DNA from: Mycolicibacterium porcinum
Lineage (GTDB): Bacteria > Actinomycetota > Actinomycetes > Mycobacteriales > Mycobacteriaceae
DNA: 64,000 bases
Direction of reading: 5' to 3'
Assembly (NCBI GenBank): GCA_001942045.1
Contig: MSTD01000017.1
Coordinates: 1 to 64,000 of the forward strand
Shown here: in pieces, positions 43,012-52,568 of the stretch
How the letters are laid out: each line of letters opens with the position of its first letter
Position numbering within the stretch: position 1 is the first letter of the stretch
Notes under the pieces: generated by a model
Databases searched by the model: none
What the model was told of the DNA's origin: nothing
The model's input: the letters and a program-made list of their open reading frames with translations, nothing else
Made by a program: the position numbers and the translations under genes

Positions 43012-44430
43012 TCAGCGCCCCGTGATCTTGTTGGCTACCCGCGCCAACCCGCTGGTGCCGGTCAGGCCGCGGGCGGACTCGCGCCGGTCGGCGGTCCGGT
43101 AAAGCGCATACATCGCCTGCACACCGAGCCACCGCAGCGGCTCCGGTTCCCACTTGCGGACCCGTCGCCCCACCCAGGGCAGCCGGGTGAGCGCGGTATC
43201 CCGTCCGAGCACCAGATCGGCCAGGGTGTGCCCGGCCAGGTTGGTGGTGGTCAATCCGCTGCCCACATAGCCGCCGGCAGTGCCCAGACCGCTGGCGCGG
43301 TTGAAGTCGACGGTGGCGGTCCAGTCGCGCGGCACTCCGAGGACGCCGCACCACGCATGTTCGATCGGGACGTCGCGCGTGGCCGGGAACATGTCACGGA
43401 CCAGCGCGCCGAGCGCCTCGATGGTCCACTGCTGGGTGGCGCCGCGGTGATCGAGTGCCGAACCGTAGCGGTAAGGAATTCCGCGTCCGCCCAGGGCAAT
43501 TCGATTGTCGGCGGTGCGCTGGGCGTACATGTAGCCGTGCGCATAGTCGCCGAGCAGTTCGGCACCCTTCCAGCCGACCTGCTCCAGCACCGAGTCGGGC
43601 AGTGGCTCGGTGACGACCATCGAGGAGTTCATCGGCAGCCAGGCCCGGCGCTGGCCCGGCATGGTCGCGGTGAAACCCTCCAAGCAGCGCAGCACGACGG
43701 GCGCTCGCACGTCACCGCGGGCGGTGAGTGCGCGGCCCGGCTTGATGTCGGTGACCTCGGTCTGCTCGTAGATCGCCACGCCCATGCTCTCCACCACGCG
43801 GGCCAGGCCACCGACCAGTTTGGCCGGCTGTACGCGCGCGCAATGCGGCGTGAACAGGGCGCCCATGGCGCCCTGGACCCGGATGCGGGCGTTGGATTCG
43901 TCACCGGTGAGGACCACGAAGTCGTCCTCGGTGGCTCCCCAACTGCGCTCGAATTCGAGCGATTCACGGAGCCGGCCCATCTGCGCCTGATTCCGCGCCA
44001 CATGCAGCACACCGTCCTTGACGATGTCGGCATCGATTCCTTCGGATTTCGCGATGCCGATCACCTCGTCAACGGCACCGCGCATGGCGCGCATCAGCTC
44101 GACGACGCCGTTGTGACCGTGGGTCGAGGCGTAGGCGTCACGGGATCCCGCGAGTTCGGCGGACAGCCATCCGCCGTTGCGTCCGGAAGCGCCGAATCCG
44201 GCGAATTCCTTCTCCAGCATGACGATTCGAAGGTCCGGCTGTTCCCGCTTGAGGTAGTACGCCGCCCACAAGCCGGTCAGTCCGGCGCCGACGATGCACA
44301 CGTCGGCGTCGAGGGAGCCCGGCAGCGGCGGCCTGGATTCCGGAAAGCCCGCCGCGCGATACCAGAACGACACGCTGCCGTTCACGAAGTCATTGGCGAG
44401 ACCGCTGGTCGTGCGACCGTCGGTGGGCAT
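43012..44430 (-). CDS. FAD-dependent amine oxidoreductase (PuuB/DAO-like)
   Basis: 472-residue DAO-family flavoprotein. Dinucleotide motif CIVGAGLTGLWAAYYL near residue 45, ASGRNGGWLSAELAG (the family motif for small amine oxidases such as gamma-glutamylputrescine oxidase PuuB and OrdL), and a C-terminal GYVGSGLTTTNLAG. Start MPTDGRTTSG at 44430 with AGGAGAACC upstream. It lies 29 nt after the transporter ATPase gene, so oxidative deamination of the imported compound is the natural reading. PuuA/PuuD partners are absent. Confidence 0.85.
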   Translation of the reverse strand: MPTDGRTTSGLANDFVNGSVSFWYRAAGFPESRPPLPGSLDADVCIVGAGLTGLWAAYYLKREQPDLRIVMLEKEFAGFGASGRNGGWLSAELAGSRDAYASTHGHNGVVELMRAMRGAVDEVIGIAKSEGIDADIVKDGVLHVARNQAQMGRLRESLEFERSWGATEDDFVVLTGDESNARIRVQGAMGALFTPHCARVQPAKLVGGLARVVESMGVAIYEQTEVTDIKPGRALTARGDVRAPVVLRCLEGFTATMPGQRRAWLPMNSSMVVTEPLPDSVLEQVGWKGAELLGDYAHGYMYAQRTADNRIALGGRGIPYRYGSALDHRGATQQWTIEALGALVRDMFPATRDVPIEHAWCGVLGVPRDWTATVDFNRASGLGTAGGYVGSGLTTTNLAGHTLADLVLGRDTALTRLPWVGRRVRKWEPEPLRWLGVQAMYALYRTADRRESARGLTGTSGLARVANKITGR

Positions 44431-44459
44431 CTTGGTTCTCCTGTACTCGTGGGTGTCGA

Positions 44460-45563
44460 TCACTGGTTTGTCGTCGAGGTGTCGGCGGGCAGAATGGTCG
44501 CGACGTCGGGATCGAACGTCAGCCAAACCTGTTGTCCCGCATGGGCTGGGGTGATGCTGTCGGCACTTTCCCGGACCAGGGCGATGGTTCCGTCGGGCAG
44601 GCTGACCTCGACCTTGCGTGAATTGCCCAGGTAGATTTCCTGGACCACGGTGCCCGGGACCGCATTGACGGCGTCGGGCTCCGCGTCACCGATCACGATG
44701 CGCAGCCGTTCCGGCCGGACCACCACGGCCACGGCATCTCCGCGTGCCGCCTCACCCCGGCCGGCCTCGATGCGCCGTCCGTAGGCGTTCACCGCGCGGC
44801 CATCCTCGAGCTTTCCGTGGAACAGCGACGATTCGCCGAGGAACCGGGCCACGAAGATGCTCTTCGGATGCTCGTAAAGGTCGGTCGGCGAACCGATCTG
44901 CTCGATCCGCGCCTTGTTGAACACCGCGATCCGATCCGACAGCACCAATGCTTCGTCCTGGTCGTGGGTGACGTAGACGAACGTGGTGCCGAGTTCGCCG
45001 TGGATGCGCTTGATCTCCAATTGCAGTGAGTCACGCAATTTCTTGTCCAGCGCGCCCAGCGGCTCGTCCATGAGCAACACCCGTGGTTCGTAGACCATGG
45101 CCCGGGCGAAGGCGACGCGCTGCTGCTGGCCGCCGGACAGTTCCTTGGGCATCCGCTTGCCGTAGCCGTCCAGGCCCACGGTCTGCAACGCCGCCGCCAC
45201 CTTCTCGCGGCGTTGCGCCTTGGGTATCTTGCGCTGGCGCAGTGGATATTCCACGTTGTCGAACACGGTCATGTGCGGGAACAGCGCATAGTGCTGGAAC
45301 ACCATGCCGATGTCGCGGCGATACGGCGGCAGATCCGCGACGGGCCGGCCGTCGATCAGCAACTCCCCCGACGTGACATCGGCGAAGCCCGCGATCATGT
45401 TCAGCGTGGTGGTCTTGCCCGACCCGCTGGGCCCGAGCAGGGTGAGGAACTCGCCCGGGCGGGCGTCGAGGTCGATGGCGTCGACGGCCTTCTCGGAGCC
45501 GTAGGTTTTGGTCAAGCGCCGCAAGGTGATCGACGCACCGTGCGGAGTGTGGTCAGTGGACAC
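44460..45563 (-). CDS. ABC transporter ATP-binding protein, spermidine/putrescine type (PotA-like)
   Basis: 367 residues. Walker A GPSGSGKTT (near residues 43-51), Q-loop FQHYALFPHMTV, signature LSGGQQQR, Walker B VLLMDEPLGALD and the H-loop VTHDQDEAL are present, followed by a TOBE domain (residues 270-360). GTG start behind AGGAGGAACC. Energises uptake with the two permeases and the lipoprotein upstream. The PotA/polyamine-type classification rests on sequence pattern and neighbours; related systems import other small cations or opines. Confidence 0.92.
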   Translation of the reverse strand: MSTDHTPHGASITLRRLTKTYGSEKAVDAIDLDARPGEFLTLLGPSGSGKTTTLNMIAGFADVTSGELLIDGRPVADLPPYRRDIGMVFQHYALFPHMTVFDNVEYPLRQRKIPKAQRREKVAAALQTVGLDGYGKRMPKELSGGQQQRVAFARAMVYEPRVLLMDEPLGALDKKLRDSLQLEIKRIHGELGTTFVYVTHDQDEALVLSDRIAVFNKARIEQIGSPTDLYEHPKSIFVARFLGESSLFHGKLEDGRAVNAYGRRIEAGRGEAARGDAVAVVVRPERLRIVIGDAEPDAVNAVPGTVVQEIYLGNSRKVEVSLPDGTIALVRESADSITPAHAGQQVWLTFDPDVATILPADTSTTNQ

Positions 45564-46353
45564 GGTTCCTCCTGCGCGAGTAGATCCCCGCAACGATGGT
45601 CAGACAGGTGGTGAGGACGAGGATGAGAGTGGCGGCCGCGGCGATCGTGGGATCGGTGTCCCGGGTGACCGAGGCGTACATCTTGACCGGCAGCGTCTGC
45701 AGGTACGGGTTCTGGATGAACAGCGACAGGACCACCTCATCGAAGCTCGTCGCGAAGGCGAACAACGCGCCCGACAGCACACCTGGGGCCACCAGCGGCA
45801 GGGTGACGGTACGGAACGTGGTCCAGCGTCCGGCGCCGCAGATCGCGGCCGCATCCTCCAGCCGCCGATCAAATCCCTGCAGGCTCGCCATCACCGGGAC
45901 GATGACGAACGGTAGAGCCAGCATGGTGTGGGCGACGACGAAACCGAACAGGGTGCCGAGCAAGTTCAGCCTCAAGAACAACGCATAGAGACCGACGGCC
46001 ACCACGATCACCGGAACAACCATGGGGGCCAACAGAAATGCCCGGATTCCCTGGCGGCCGGGCAGCCCGGCGCGGCTGAGAGCCACCGCCGCCGCGGTCC
46101 CGAACACGGTGGCGAAGATCGCGACCAGGACGCCGACCTCCAGGCTGGCCCGCAGGGCAGAAATCCAGGCCGGGTCCTGGAAGAACGCCTGATACCAGCG
46201 AGTCGACCAGCCGCTGGGCGGGAAGGCGAACGACGGCCGATCGGTGAAACTCAGCGGGATCACGATCAATGACGGTGCGACGAGCCATAGTCCGACTGCG
46301 GCACAGAACACCCCGAGCAGGACGTTCCAGCAGGTTCGTGCGTAGCGGGTCAT
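45553..46353 (-). CDS. ABC transporter permease, PotC-like
   Basis: 266 residues, six hydrophobic helices and the permease EAA loop (about residue 180: LEDAAAICGAGRWTTFRTVTLPLVAPGVLSG). It overlaps the ATPase start by 11 nt and the PotB-like gene by 4 nt. ATG 46353 is preferred; upstream residues are antisense-like. Forms the membrane channel with the PotB-like subunit. Confidence 0.9.
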   Translation of the reverse strand: MTRYARTCWNVLLGVFCAAVGLWLVAPSLIVIPLSFTDRPSFAFPPSGWSTRWYQAFFQDPAWISALRASLEVGVLVAIFATVFGTAAAVALSRAGLPGRQGIRAFLLAPMVVPVIVVAVGLYALFLRLNLLGTLFGFVVAHTMLALPFVIVPVMASLQGFDRRLEDAAAICGAGRWTTFRTVTLPLVAPGVLSGALFAFATSFDEVVLSLFIQNPYLQTLPVKMYASVTRDTDPTIAAAATLILVLTTCLTIVAGIYSRRRNRVH

Positions 46354-47234
46354 GCCGTGCGCTCCTTCCGGCTCCGGCGCAGCAGGTACATCAAGGCGGC
46401 GAGCACTCCGAAGGTGACCAGAAGCAACACCACGCCCATCGCTCCACCCTTGCCCCAGGCCAGCAGGCTGGTGACCTGTACGTAGATCTGTTGACTGATC
46501 AGCGCGTCGTCGGGGGCGCCGAGCAGCGCGGGGGTGACGTAGAAGCCCAGACTGCTGATGAACACCATCAGGCAACCGGCCCCGACGCCGGGCAGCGACA
46601 GCGGTGCCCAGATCCGCACGAACGAGATGACCGGGCGGGCACCGAGACTCGACGATGCGAGCACGAGCCGCCGGTCGATCCCCGACATCACCGCGTACAG
46701 CGGCAACACCATGAAGGGCAACAGGATCTGACTCATGCCGATGACGACGCCGAGGTTGGTGCGAAGCAGCGGCACATTGCCGAGCCCGACGAAGGACAGC
46801 AGGGTCTGGATCGGGCCGCCGTCCTCCAGCAGGATCACCCAGGCGAAGGTGCGCACCATCAGGCTGGTCCAGAACGGGACCAGCACGATCAGCGTCAGCG
46901 CGATGCGCACCGCGGGCCCGAACGCGACCATGGCGTAGGCGTAGGGATAACCCAGGAGCAGGCAGATCACCGTGACCTCAAGGCCGGTGGTGAAGGTACG
47001 CACCAACACGCTGCGCTGCACGGAGTCACCCAGATACCAGGCGAAGTTGCCGAAACCGAGTTCCGGGTCGCTGAACGCCTGCCAGAACATGATGACCAGC
47101 GGCAGCCCGAAGACCCCGACCACGAGCAGGATCGACGGCAGCAGCAGACCGATTTCGCTCAGCTTCCGACCGGTGGTCGCGGGCGCCGAGTCTGGTTTCG
47201 GCGGTGCGCCCGAGAGAACGTCGACCATCGACAT
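46350..47234 (-). CDS. ABC transporter permease, PotB-like
   Basis: 294 residues with six helices and an EAA loop (LVLASSSLGARPVISFVRIWAPLSLPGVGAG). N-terminal 28 residues are Pro/Lys-rich and cytoplasmic. It follows the substrate-binding lipoprotein by 12 nt. Together with the PotC-like subunit it makes the translocation pathway. Confidence 0.9.
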   Translation of the reverse strand: MSMVDVLSGAPPKPDSAPATTGRKLSEIGLLLPSILLVVGVFGLPLVIMFWQAFSDPELGFGNFAWYLGDSVQRSVLVRTFTTGLEVTVICLLLGYPYAYAMVAFGPAVRIALTLIVLVPFWTSLMVRTFAWVILLEDGGPIQTLLSFVGLGNVPLLRTNLGVVIGMSQILLPFMVLPLYAVMSGIDRRLVLASSSLGARPVISFVRIWAPLSLPGVGAGCLMVFISSLGFYVTPALLGAPDDALISQQIYVQVTSLLAWGKGGAMGVVLLLVTFGVLAALMYLLRRSRKERTA

Positions 47235-47246
47235 ACGACGAACCTC

Positions 47247-48371
47247 CTACCCGGCGAGCCAGGCCGTGTACTTGGACGCGATCTCTTCCTGGTGCTCGGC
47301 CCAGTACCCCAGATCCAGTGGGAACCGGTCCTTCTCGCGTTCCGGCGTGGTGGTCAGGTAGGACCGGGCCAGGTCGTCGAGTTGCGGTTTCGCGTCGACG
47401 TTGATCGGGCTGTATGAGGTCAGCTCAGCCAACTTGGCCTGCTGCTGCGCGCCGAGGTAGAAGTTGATCAACGCCATGGACGCCTTGGGATTGCGGGCGC
47501 CGACGGGCACGGCGATGGTGTCGGCCTCGGGCATCCACTGGTCCCACATCGGCGCGAACGGAGCCCCGTTCTTGACGGCCGAGTACGCCCGACCGCTCCA
47601 CACCAACGCCATGTCGACCTGGCCAGACTCAATGAGCTGTTGAGACTGGGCGCCCGTGGTCCAGAAGACGGTGTCGTTGCGGATGCTGTTCATCTTCGCC
47701 AACGCACGGTCCATGTCGATCGGGTAGATCGCGTCGCGGGCGACACCGTCGGCCAGGAGCGCACCCTCGAGGACGCCGGGGTCGAGTTCGCCGGGCACAC
47801 CTTCGATGGCCCGCTTGCCGGGGAACTTGGCGGTGTCGTAGAAATCGGCCCAGGTCTTCGGCGGGTTCGCCCCGTACTTCTTGGTGTTGTAGACCACGAT
47901 CAGGCCGTAACCCATTGCAGGAACCGAACAGTCGTCGGTCTTGGTGCCCGGGGGCAGCTTGCTGATGTCGACGATGCTGGTGTCCAGCGGCATGAACAGC
48001 GTGCCGCAGTTCTTGGCGGTGAACACGTTGGTGCTGTCGACCACGTCCCACGTCACGTTCTTGGAGTCGACCTGGGCCTTGATCTTCGAGTTCTCGGTAG
48101 GCCCGTCCTGCAACACCTTTGCCCCGGACTGTGCGGCGAACGGTTCGATCGCCGCTTTCGTCTGCCCGTCCTGGAAGATGCCGCCATACGACACGAACGT
48201 CAGGGTCATGCCCTTGAGTGCGCCTTCCTTGACGGTGCCGGCCTGCGCCGGTCCGCCGCCGAGATCGACGTCGGCAGCTTGACCGGGGCCGGCCGGCGTA
48301 CACGCGGTGGCCAGCAGGACGCCGGCGGCGACGATCGCGGGCACACTGCGCGTGACTCGTGACTTGTTCAT
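47247..48371 (-). CDS. Polyamine-type ABC transporter substrate-binding lipoprotein (PotD-like)
   Basis: 374 residues. Signal MNKSRVTRSVPAIVAAGVLLATAC with lipobox ATAC (Cys24), then a periplasmic type II binding fold: LTFVSYGGIFQDGQTKAAI, VTWDVVDSTNVFTAKNCGTLF, AMGYGLIVVYNTKKYG and KTWADFYDTAKFPGKRAIEG. The last two are typical of PotD/PotF-like proteins. Start at 48371 with GGAG upstream; the longer frame from 48419 is not preferred. Captures the imported amine; ligand unproven. Confidence 0.9.
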   Translation of the reverse strand: MNKSRVTRSVPAIVAAGVLLATACTPAGPGQAADVDLGGGPAQAGTVKEGALKGMTLTFVSYGGIFQDGQTKAAIEPFAAQSGAKVLQDGPTENSKIKAQVDSKNVTWDVVDSTNVFTAKNCGTLFMPLDTSIVDISKLPPGTKTDDCSVPAMGYGLIVVYNTKKYGANPPKTWADFYDTAKFPGKRAIEGVPGELDPGVLEGALLADGVARDAIYPIDMDRALAKMNSIRNDTVFWTTGAQSQQLIESGQVDMALVWSGRAYSAVKNGAPFAPMWDQWMPEADTIAVPVGARNPKASMALINFYLGAQQQAKLAELTSYSPINVDAKPQLDDLARSYLTTTPEREKDRFPLDLGYWAEHQEEIASKYTAWLAG

Positions 48372-48441
48372 GGATCTCCTTTGGATCTGGGCGGAAAGGG
48401 GTTCGCGGATGGGGCGCATCCGCTACGGGACGAGCGGCCCG

Positions 48442-49029
48442 TCAGGTCGGCCAGTCGGTCGGGGGGCTGACGATCCAGATGAGCTCGACTGGTGCGTCAC
48501 TCAGGTTGTGGACGGTGTGCGGCATGGACGTGCGGTACTCCGCACTGTCCCCCGGTTCGAGCACGTAACGCTCGCCGTCGAGTTCCAGGGTCGGGGTGCC
48601 TGCGATGACGATCAGGATCTCCTGCGCGTCACCGTGCACATAGGCCTCGCCGGCGCTCGACCCCGGTGCCAACTCGCCCGCGTACACCTCGAGGTTTCGC
48701 AGCGGCTTTTGGGACAGAAGGTATTTCGAGCTCAGCTCGGACACCTCGATCGTCGGACGAGCCGCCTTCCGCAGGATGCGCACGTCGGTGACCTCGTCGT
48801 CGGTGAAGAGGTCCGGCAGCACGATGCCAAGCGACTGTGCCAAGCGGCGCAGGGTTCCGACGCTCGCGTTGACCTGTCCACGTTCGACCTGGCTGAGAAA
48901 GCCCGGGGAGATCCCGGCACGGTCGGCCAACTGGCGAAGCGACATCTTCCGTGCGGCACGGAACTGGCGGATCCGGGCCCCCACCACGGTGTCCGCCGTC
49001 TCGGCGGAATCGGGCTCGGTCGCTGTCAT
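48442..49029 (-). CDS. XRE-family regulator with C-terminal cupin domain (PuuR-like)
   Basis: 195 residues: an HTH_3 domain (residues 17-70; ARIRQFRAARKMSLRQLADRAGISPGFLSQVERGQ) followed by a cupin barrel (GDAQEILIVIAGTPTLELDGERYVLEPGDSAEYRTSMPHTVHNL) that probably binds a small effector. PuuR of E. coli has this same order and represses putrescine use. It precedes the transporter lipoprotein by 70 nt on the same strand. Palindromic CGAACA-CTT-TGTTCG (49087-49101) lies upstream of its start. Confidence 0.88.
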   Translation of the reverse strand: MTATEPDSAETADTVVGARIRQFRAARKMSLRQLADRAGISPGFLSQVERGQVNASVGTLRRLAQSLGIVLPDLFTDDEVTDVRILRKAARPTIEVSELSSKYLLSQKPLRNLEVYAGELAPGSSAGEAYVHGDAQEILIVIAGTPTLELDGERYVLEPGDSAEYRTSMPHTVHNLSDAPVELIWIVSPPTDWPT

Positions 49030-49086
49030 GTCGAACTCATATCGAAAAGTCCGTTCGTCGCGTAAGAGCAAGAAGGTTGGCTTCAA

Positions 49087-49169
49087 CGAACACTTTGTTC
49101 GCTGGAGCAGAACCCTATGTCTGCTCCGCGAGGCGCCGCAAGGCGTGCATCACATTTCCAACACTTTGT
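49087..49169. promoter_or_regulatory. Candidate operators upstream of the XRE-cupin regulator
   Basis: A perfect inverted repeat CGAACA-CTT-TGTTCG lies at 49087-49101. Its core AACACTTTGT recurs at 49160-49169 inside CCAACACTTTGTGGG, 71 nt from the first copy (close to seven DNA turns). The two sites sit between the starts of the regulator and the DAO-type oxidase, a region of about 250 nt without genes. Confidence 0.55.
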
Positions 49170-49279
49170 GGGATCAATCACACTGCCCTGATTTCGGCCT
49201 GGCAAAGGCAAAACTGCAACGATTTACGTCGTTGAATACCTCTTTGGCGACTGATTTCGCGGCAGGCCAGGAGCGCCGG

Positions 49280-50428
49280 CTAATGCCGGCCGAGCACGTT
49301 CGGCCCGAAGCGTTCCGGTAGGCCGTCGACGAATCGCGCCAACGACCAGGCCGCCACATCGGCATCAGGCGCGCGGCCCTCGGCCAGATCGGCGAGCACT
49401 TCACCCATCAACGCGGAGTACTTGAAGCCCTCCCCGGAGTCACCGCACGCGATGACGACGCCGCCGTCGAGGCGATCGATGACGAAGCTGCCGTCGGGAG
49501 AGTCGGTCCAACTACACACCTGAGCGTTGAGCACCCCAGGAACGATCGCGGACAAATCGGTTTGTACGCGCTCGCGCAGCGCGGCCGTACGCCCGGCATC
49601 GGGTGTCCGGTCGACGTCACCGGCGCGATAGTCCCGCAGCGGGGCATCCAACCCGATCTTGTACCCGGCGCCGGGTGAGGGCATCGCGTAGATGCCGGGC
49701 CGGTCCGCGGCCGGCCCGTCGAACAGGCACGGAAAGTCGTCGGTGGCACCGGGATTGGCAGGATCGCCGAAGTACACCACCTGCTCCAGATAAGGATGCA
49801 GGGGAAGCTCGACGCCGAGCGACGACAACAGCGGTTGCGCTCCCGGTCCGGCCGCTACCACCACGGCGTCGGCGTCGATCGTGTCGTCGTCGTCCAGCAC
49901 CACCCGGACGCCGTTGGCCGCTCTCTCAACCCGAGCCACCTCGCGTTCGAGAACGGTTGCGCCGGAAGCACTCTGGAAGAGCCCCAGCTGAGCCTTCAGC
50001 GATTCCGCAGCGAGGACGACACCCGCCACCGGTTGCCAGAGGGCAGAGCGCCCGTCATCGCGAAGACCGGGAAAGTACCGGTCCACATCCCCAGAGGCCA
50101 CGGTGGTGTACCCGACGCCGAGGCTGTCCAGTGTCGACGCCACAGCCTCCAGTGAGACGTCGTCACGCCACAACAGTCCACGGGTGAGGAACACCGGGGT
50201 ACCGGCCCGCTCGGCGAGCCGGTACATCGCGTCGATGCCGCGCTGGGCCATCCGCACCCGAAGTGGGTCAGGGTCGGCCAGTCGCCACAGTCGCGTCGTT
50301 CCCGCCGACGACGACAGAGTATTGAGCGGCCCATAGCGATCGATCAGGGTCACCCGGTGGCCGCGGCGGGCGAGTTCAGCCGCGGCCGGCAGACCCCAGG
50401 CGCCCGCGCCGACCACCACGCACGTCAT
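49280..50428 (-). CDS. Sarcosine oxidase-like FAD oxidoreductase (MSOX/DAO family)
   Basis: 382 residues. FAD motif VVVGAGAWGLPAAAELA at the N-terminus and SSSAGTTRLWR in the flavin-binding segment. Near residue 310, the VCSWTDSPDGSFVID segment resembles the CMYTNTPD motif of monomeric sarcosine oxidases, where the Cys is the covalent flavin link. GDSGEGFKYS is near the end. Oxidises N-methyl or primary amine carbons; the true substrate is unknown. It starts 16 nt after the aldehyde dehydrogenase stop, so the two form an operon and likely a pathway pair. Confidence 0.84.
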   Translation of the reverse strand: MTCVVVGAGAWGLPAAAELARRGHRVTLIDRYGPLNTLSSSAGTTRLWRLADPDPLRVRMAQRGIDAMYRLAERAGTPVFLTRGLLWRDDVSLEAVASTLDSLGVGYTTVASGDVDRYFPGLRDDGRSALWQPVAGVVLAAESLKAQLGLFQSASGATVLEREVARVERAANGVRVVLDDDDTIDADAVVVAAGPGAQPLLSSLGVELPLHPYLEQVVYFGDPANPGATDDFPCLFDGPAADRPGIYAMPSPGAGYKIGLDAPLRDYRAGDVDRTPDAGRTAALRERVQTDLSAIVPGVLNAQVCSWTDSPDGSFVIDRLDGGVVIACGDSGEGFKYSALMGEVLADLAEGRAPDADVAAWSLARFVDGLPERFGPNVLGRH

Positions 50429-50444
50429 GGTCACGGCAGGGTTC

Positions 50445-51932
50445 TCAGCGCTTGTTGAAAATCGTTCGGTGCCAATCCTTTTCGGCAACGCCGGTGATGT
50501 CGCTCATCACGTGCTTGATGGTGAGGTATTCCTCGAACGAGTAGTCGCTCATGTCCTTGCCGAAGCCCGAGGCGCCGACGCCGCCGTGCGGCATCTCGCT
50601 GATGATCGGGATGTGGTCGTTGATCCACACACAACCCGCATTGATCTCTCGGGAGGCCCGCTGCGCGCGGTACACGTCCCGGGTCCAGGCCGATGCGGCC
50701 AGGCCGTAGGCGGTGTCGTTGGCCTGCCGGATCGCGTCGTCATCGTCGGTGAACGAGCGGACGGTCAGCACGGGCCCGAAGATCTCGTCGCGGTACACCT
50801 CGGAGGTCTCGGCGACATCGGCGATCAGGGTGGGCCGGTAGAACGCGCCGGGCAGATCGGGTGCCACGCCGCCGGTGACGACACGACCGCCCTGCTGTGG
50901 GGCCCGGGCCACCATGCCCGCCACCTTGTCGCGATGCGCGAACGAGATCAGCGGCCCAAGGTCGGTGTCGGGATCGTGCGGGTCGCCGACGACGATCTTG
51001 CTCATCACCTCGGCCACCCCGGCGACGAAGTCGTCGTACAGGTCGCGGGAGACGATCGCCCTGGTGGCGGCGGTGCAGTCCTGGCCGGTGTTGATCAGGG
51101 CACCGGCCACCGCACCTTGGATCGCGGCATCGAGATCGGCGTCGTCGAACACCACGAACGGCGCCTTGCCGCCCAACTCGAGTTGGGTGCGGTGTCCGTG
51201 CACCGCGGCGGCGGCCATCACCTTGCGGCCGACCGGGGTGGAGCCGGTGAACGTGACGACGTCGACGTCACGGTGCCCGGCCAGGGCGGTGCCGACGTCG
51301 GCGCCACCGCCGGTGACGACGTTGAACACACCGTCGGGAAGGCCAGCTTCGGTGGCGAGCCGGGCCAGTGTGAGGGTGGTCAACGGGGTGATCTCGGCGG
51401 GCTTGATGACGACAGAGCACCCGGCGGCCAGCGCTGGGATGACCTTCCATACGGCCATCTGCAGCGGGTAGTTCCACGGCGTGATGGTGGCGACGACGCC
51501 GACGGCCTCGCGCCGAATGCTGGAGGTGTGGTCGCCGGAGTACTCCGCGGTGGCCTTGCCCTCCAGGTGGCGGGCCGCGCCGGCGAAGAAGTCGATGTTG
51601 TCCACGCTGCCGGGCACGTCGAACTCGGTGGCCAGACGTACCGGCTTGCCGGTCTGGCTGACTTCCTCGGCGATCAGCTGATCGGCGTGCTCGTCGGCGA
51701 GTTTGGCCAGCTTGGCCAGCACCGCCGAGCGCTCGGCCGGGGTTGCCTTCGACCAGGCGGGGAACGCCGCGCGGGCCGCATTCACGGCGTCGTCCACATC
51801 AGCCGGAGTAGCCAGGGCGTAGTCGGCAACAGGCCGCCCGGTGGCCGGGTCGATGATCTGGTGGGTGGCCCCGGCCGTCGCCACAGGTGCACCGTTGATC
51901 CAACTGCTTGTCACATTCACTGCCACGCTCAT
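50445..51932 (-). CDS. Aldehyde dehydrogenase, gamma-aminobutyraldehyde-type
   Basis: 495 residues. Catalytic Cys in [11 protein letters not shown] (about 290) and Glu in [16 protein letters not shown] (about 255). [24 protein letters not shown] gives the NAD-binding Asn and [11 protein letters not shown] the glycine-rich loop. The GQDCTAATR form is typical of YdcW/PatD-type gamma-aminobutyraldehyde dehydrogenases. ATG 51932 is used because the preceding nine residues fall in the promoter. Divergent from the Lrp regulator; would oxidise the aldehyde produced by the aminotransferase. Confidence 0.9.
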   Translation of the reverse strand: MSVAVNVTSSWINGAPVATAGATHQIIDPATGRPVADYALATPADVDDAVNAARAAFPAWSKATPAERSAVLAKLAKLADEHADQLIAEEVSQTGKPVRLATEFDVPGSVDNIDFFAGAARHLEGKATAEYSGDHTSSIRREAVGVVATITPWNYPLQMAVWKVIPALAAGCSVVIKPAEITPLTTLTLARLATEAGLPDGVFNVVTGGGADVGTALAGHRDVDVVTFTGSTPVGRKVMAAAAVHGHRTQLELGGKAPFVVFDDADLDAAIQGAVAGALINTGQDCTAATRAIVSRDLYDDFVAGVAEVMSKIVVGDPHDPDTDLGPLISFAHRDKVAGMVARAPQQGGRVVTGGVAPDLPGAFYRPTLIADVAETSEVYRDEIFGPVLTVRSFTDDDDAIRQANDTAYGLAASAWTRDVYRAQRASREINAGCVWINDHIPIISEMPHGGVGASGFGKDMSDYSFEEYLTIKHVMSDITGVAEKDWHRTIFNKR

Positions 51933-51994
51933 GGGGCCCCACGGTAACCCACGCCACATTTAATCTCTACGCATTCCCGCGCCAGAGCCGGGTT

Positions 51995-52040
51995 CAAACG
52001 AGGGATTTCATCGATTCGGTTGCCCCAAACGACGGATTCC
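51995..52040 (+). promoter_or_regulatory. Direct repeats, candidate Lrp-type binding sites
   Basis: The 15-mer CAAACGA(G/C)GGATT(T/C)C occurs at 51995-52009 and 52026-52040, starts 31 nt apart, i.e. about three DNA turns on the same face. They lie between the divergent aldehyde dehydrogenase and Lrp genes. Two copies on one face suit cooperative binding by Lrp dimers. No binding is shown. Confidence 0.5.
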
Positions 52041-52055
52041 GTGCACAATCGGTGC

Positions 52056-52568
52056 ATGACCAACCCTGATGGTCCCGACCTTCAGGCCGTTCCACTGCGC
52101 GTGAGCAATTCTCGCACCGCCTTTCAACTCGACGAACTGTCGAAGGCGATCATCGAGAAGCTGCAGGCCGACGGCCGCCGTTCGTATGCCGGAATCGGTA
52201 AGGCCGTTGGCCTGTCCGAAGCCGCGGTGCGCCAACGCGTCCAGCGCATGGTCGACGCCGGCGTTATGCAGATCGTCGCGGTGACCGATCCGCTGCAACT
52301 CGGGTTCGCCCGGCAGGCGATGATCGGCATCCGCTGCACCGGCGACACCCTGAAGCTGGCCGAGAAGCTCTCCACCATCGACGCCGTGGACTACGTCGTG
52401 CTGACCGCCGGGTCCTTCGACGCCATCTGCGAGGTGGTCTGCGAAGACGACGACAGCCTGCTCGAACTTCTCAACACCCAGATCCGCTCGTTACCGGGAG
52501 TGATAACCACCGAAACCCTCGTCTATCTGAAACTCGTCAAACAGCAATACAATTGGGGAACTCGATGA
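52056..52568 (+). CDS. Lrp/AsnC-family transcriptional regulator
   Basis: 170 residues: N-terminal HTH (residues 27-65; IIEKLQADGRRSYAGIGKAVGLSEAAVRQRVQRMV) followed by a RAM ligand-binding domain (ARQAMIGIRCTGDTLKLAEKLSTIDAVDYVVLTAGSFDAICEV, with the Gly-rich turn). Its stop overlaps the aminotransferase start by 4 nt (ATGA), so both are translated as a pair. It probably senses an amine or amino acid of the pathway and controls the aminotransferase and the divergent dehydrogenase. Confidence 0.9.
   Translation: MTNPDGPDLQAVPLRVSNSRTAFQLDELSKAIIEKLQADGRRSYAGIGKAVGLSEAAVRQRVQRMVDAGVMQIVAVTDPLQLGFARQAMIGIRCTGDTLKLAEKLSTIDAVDYVVLTAGSFDAICEVVCEDDDSLLELLNTQIRSLPGVITTETLVYLKLVKQQYNWGTR

Noticed and set aside
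42808-44634. Plus-strand frame of 608 codons over the DAO oxidase
   Set aside because: Antisense to a flavoenzyme with intact motifs; no family features on the plus strand.
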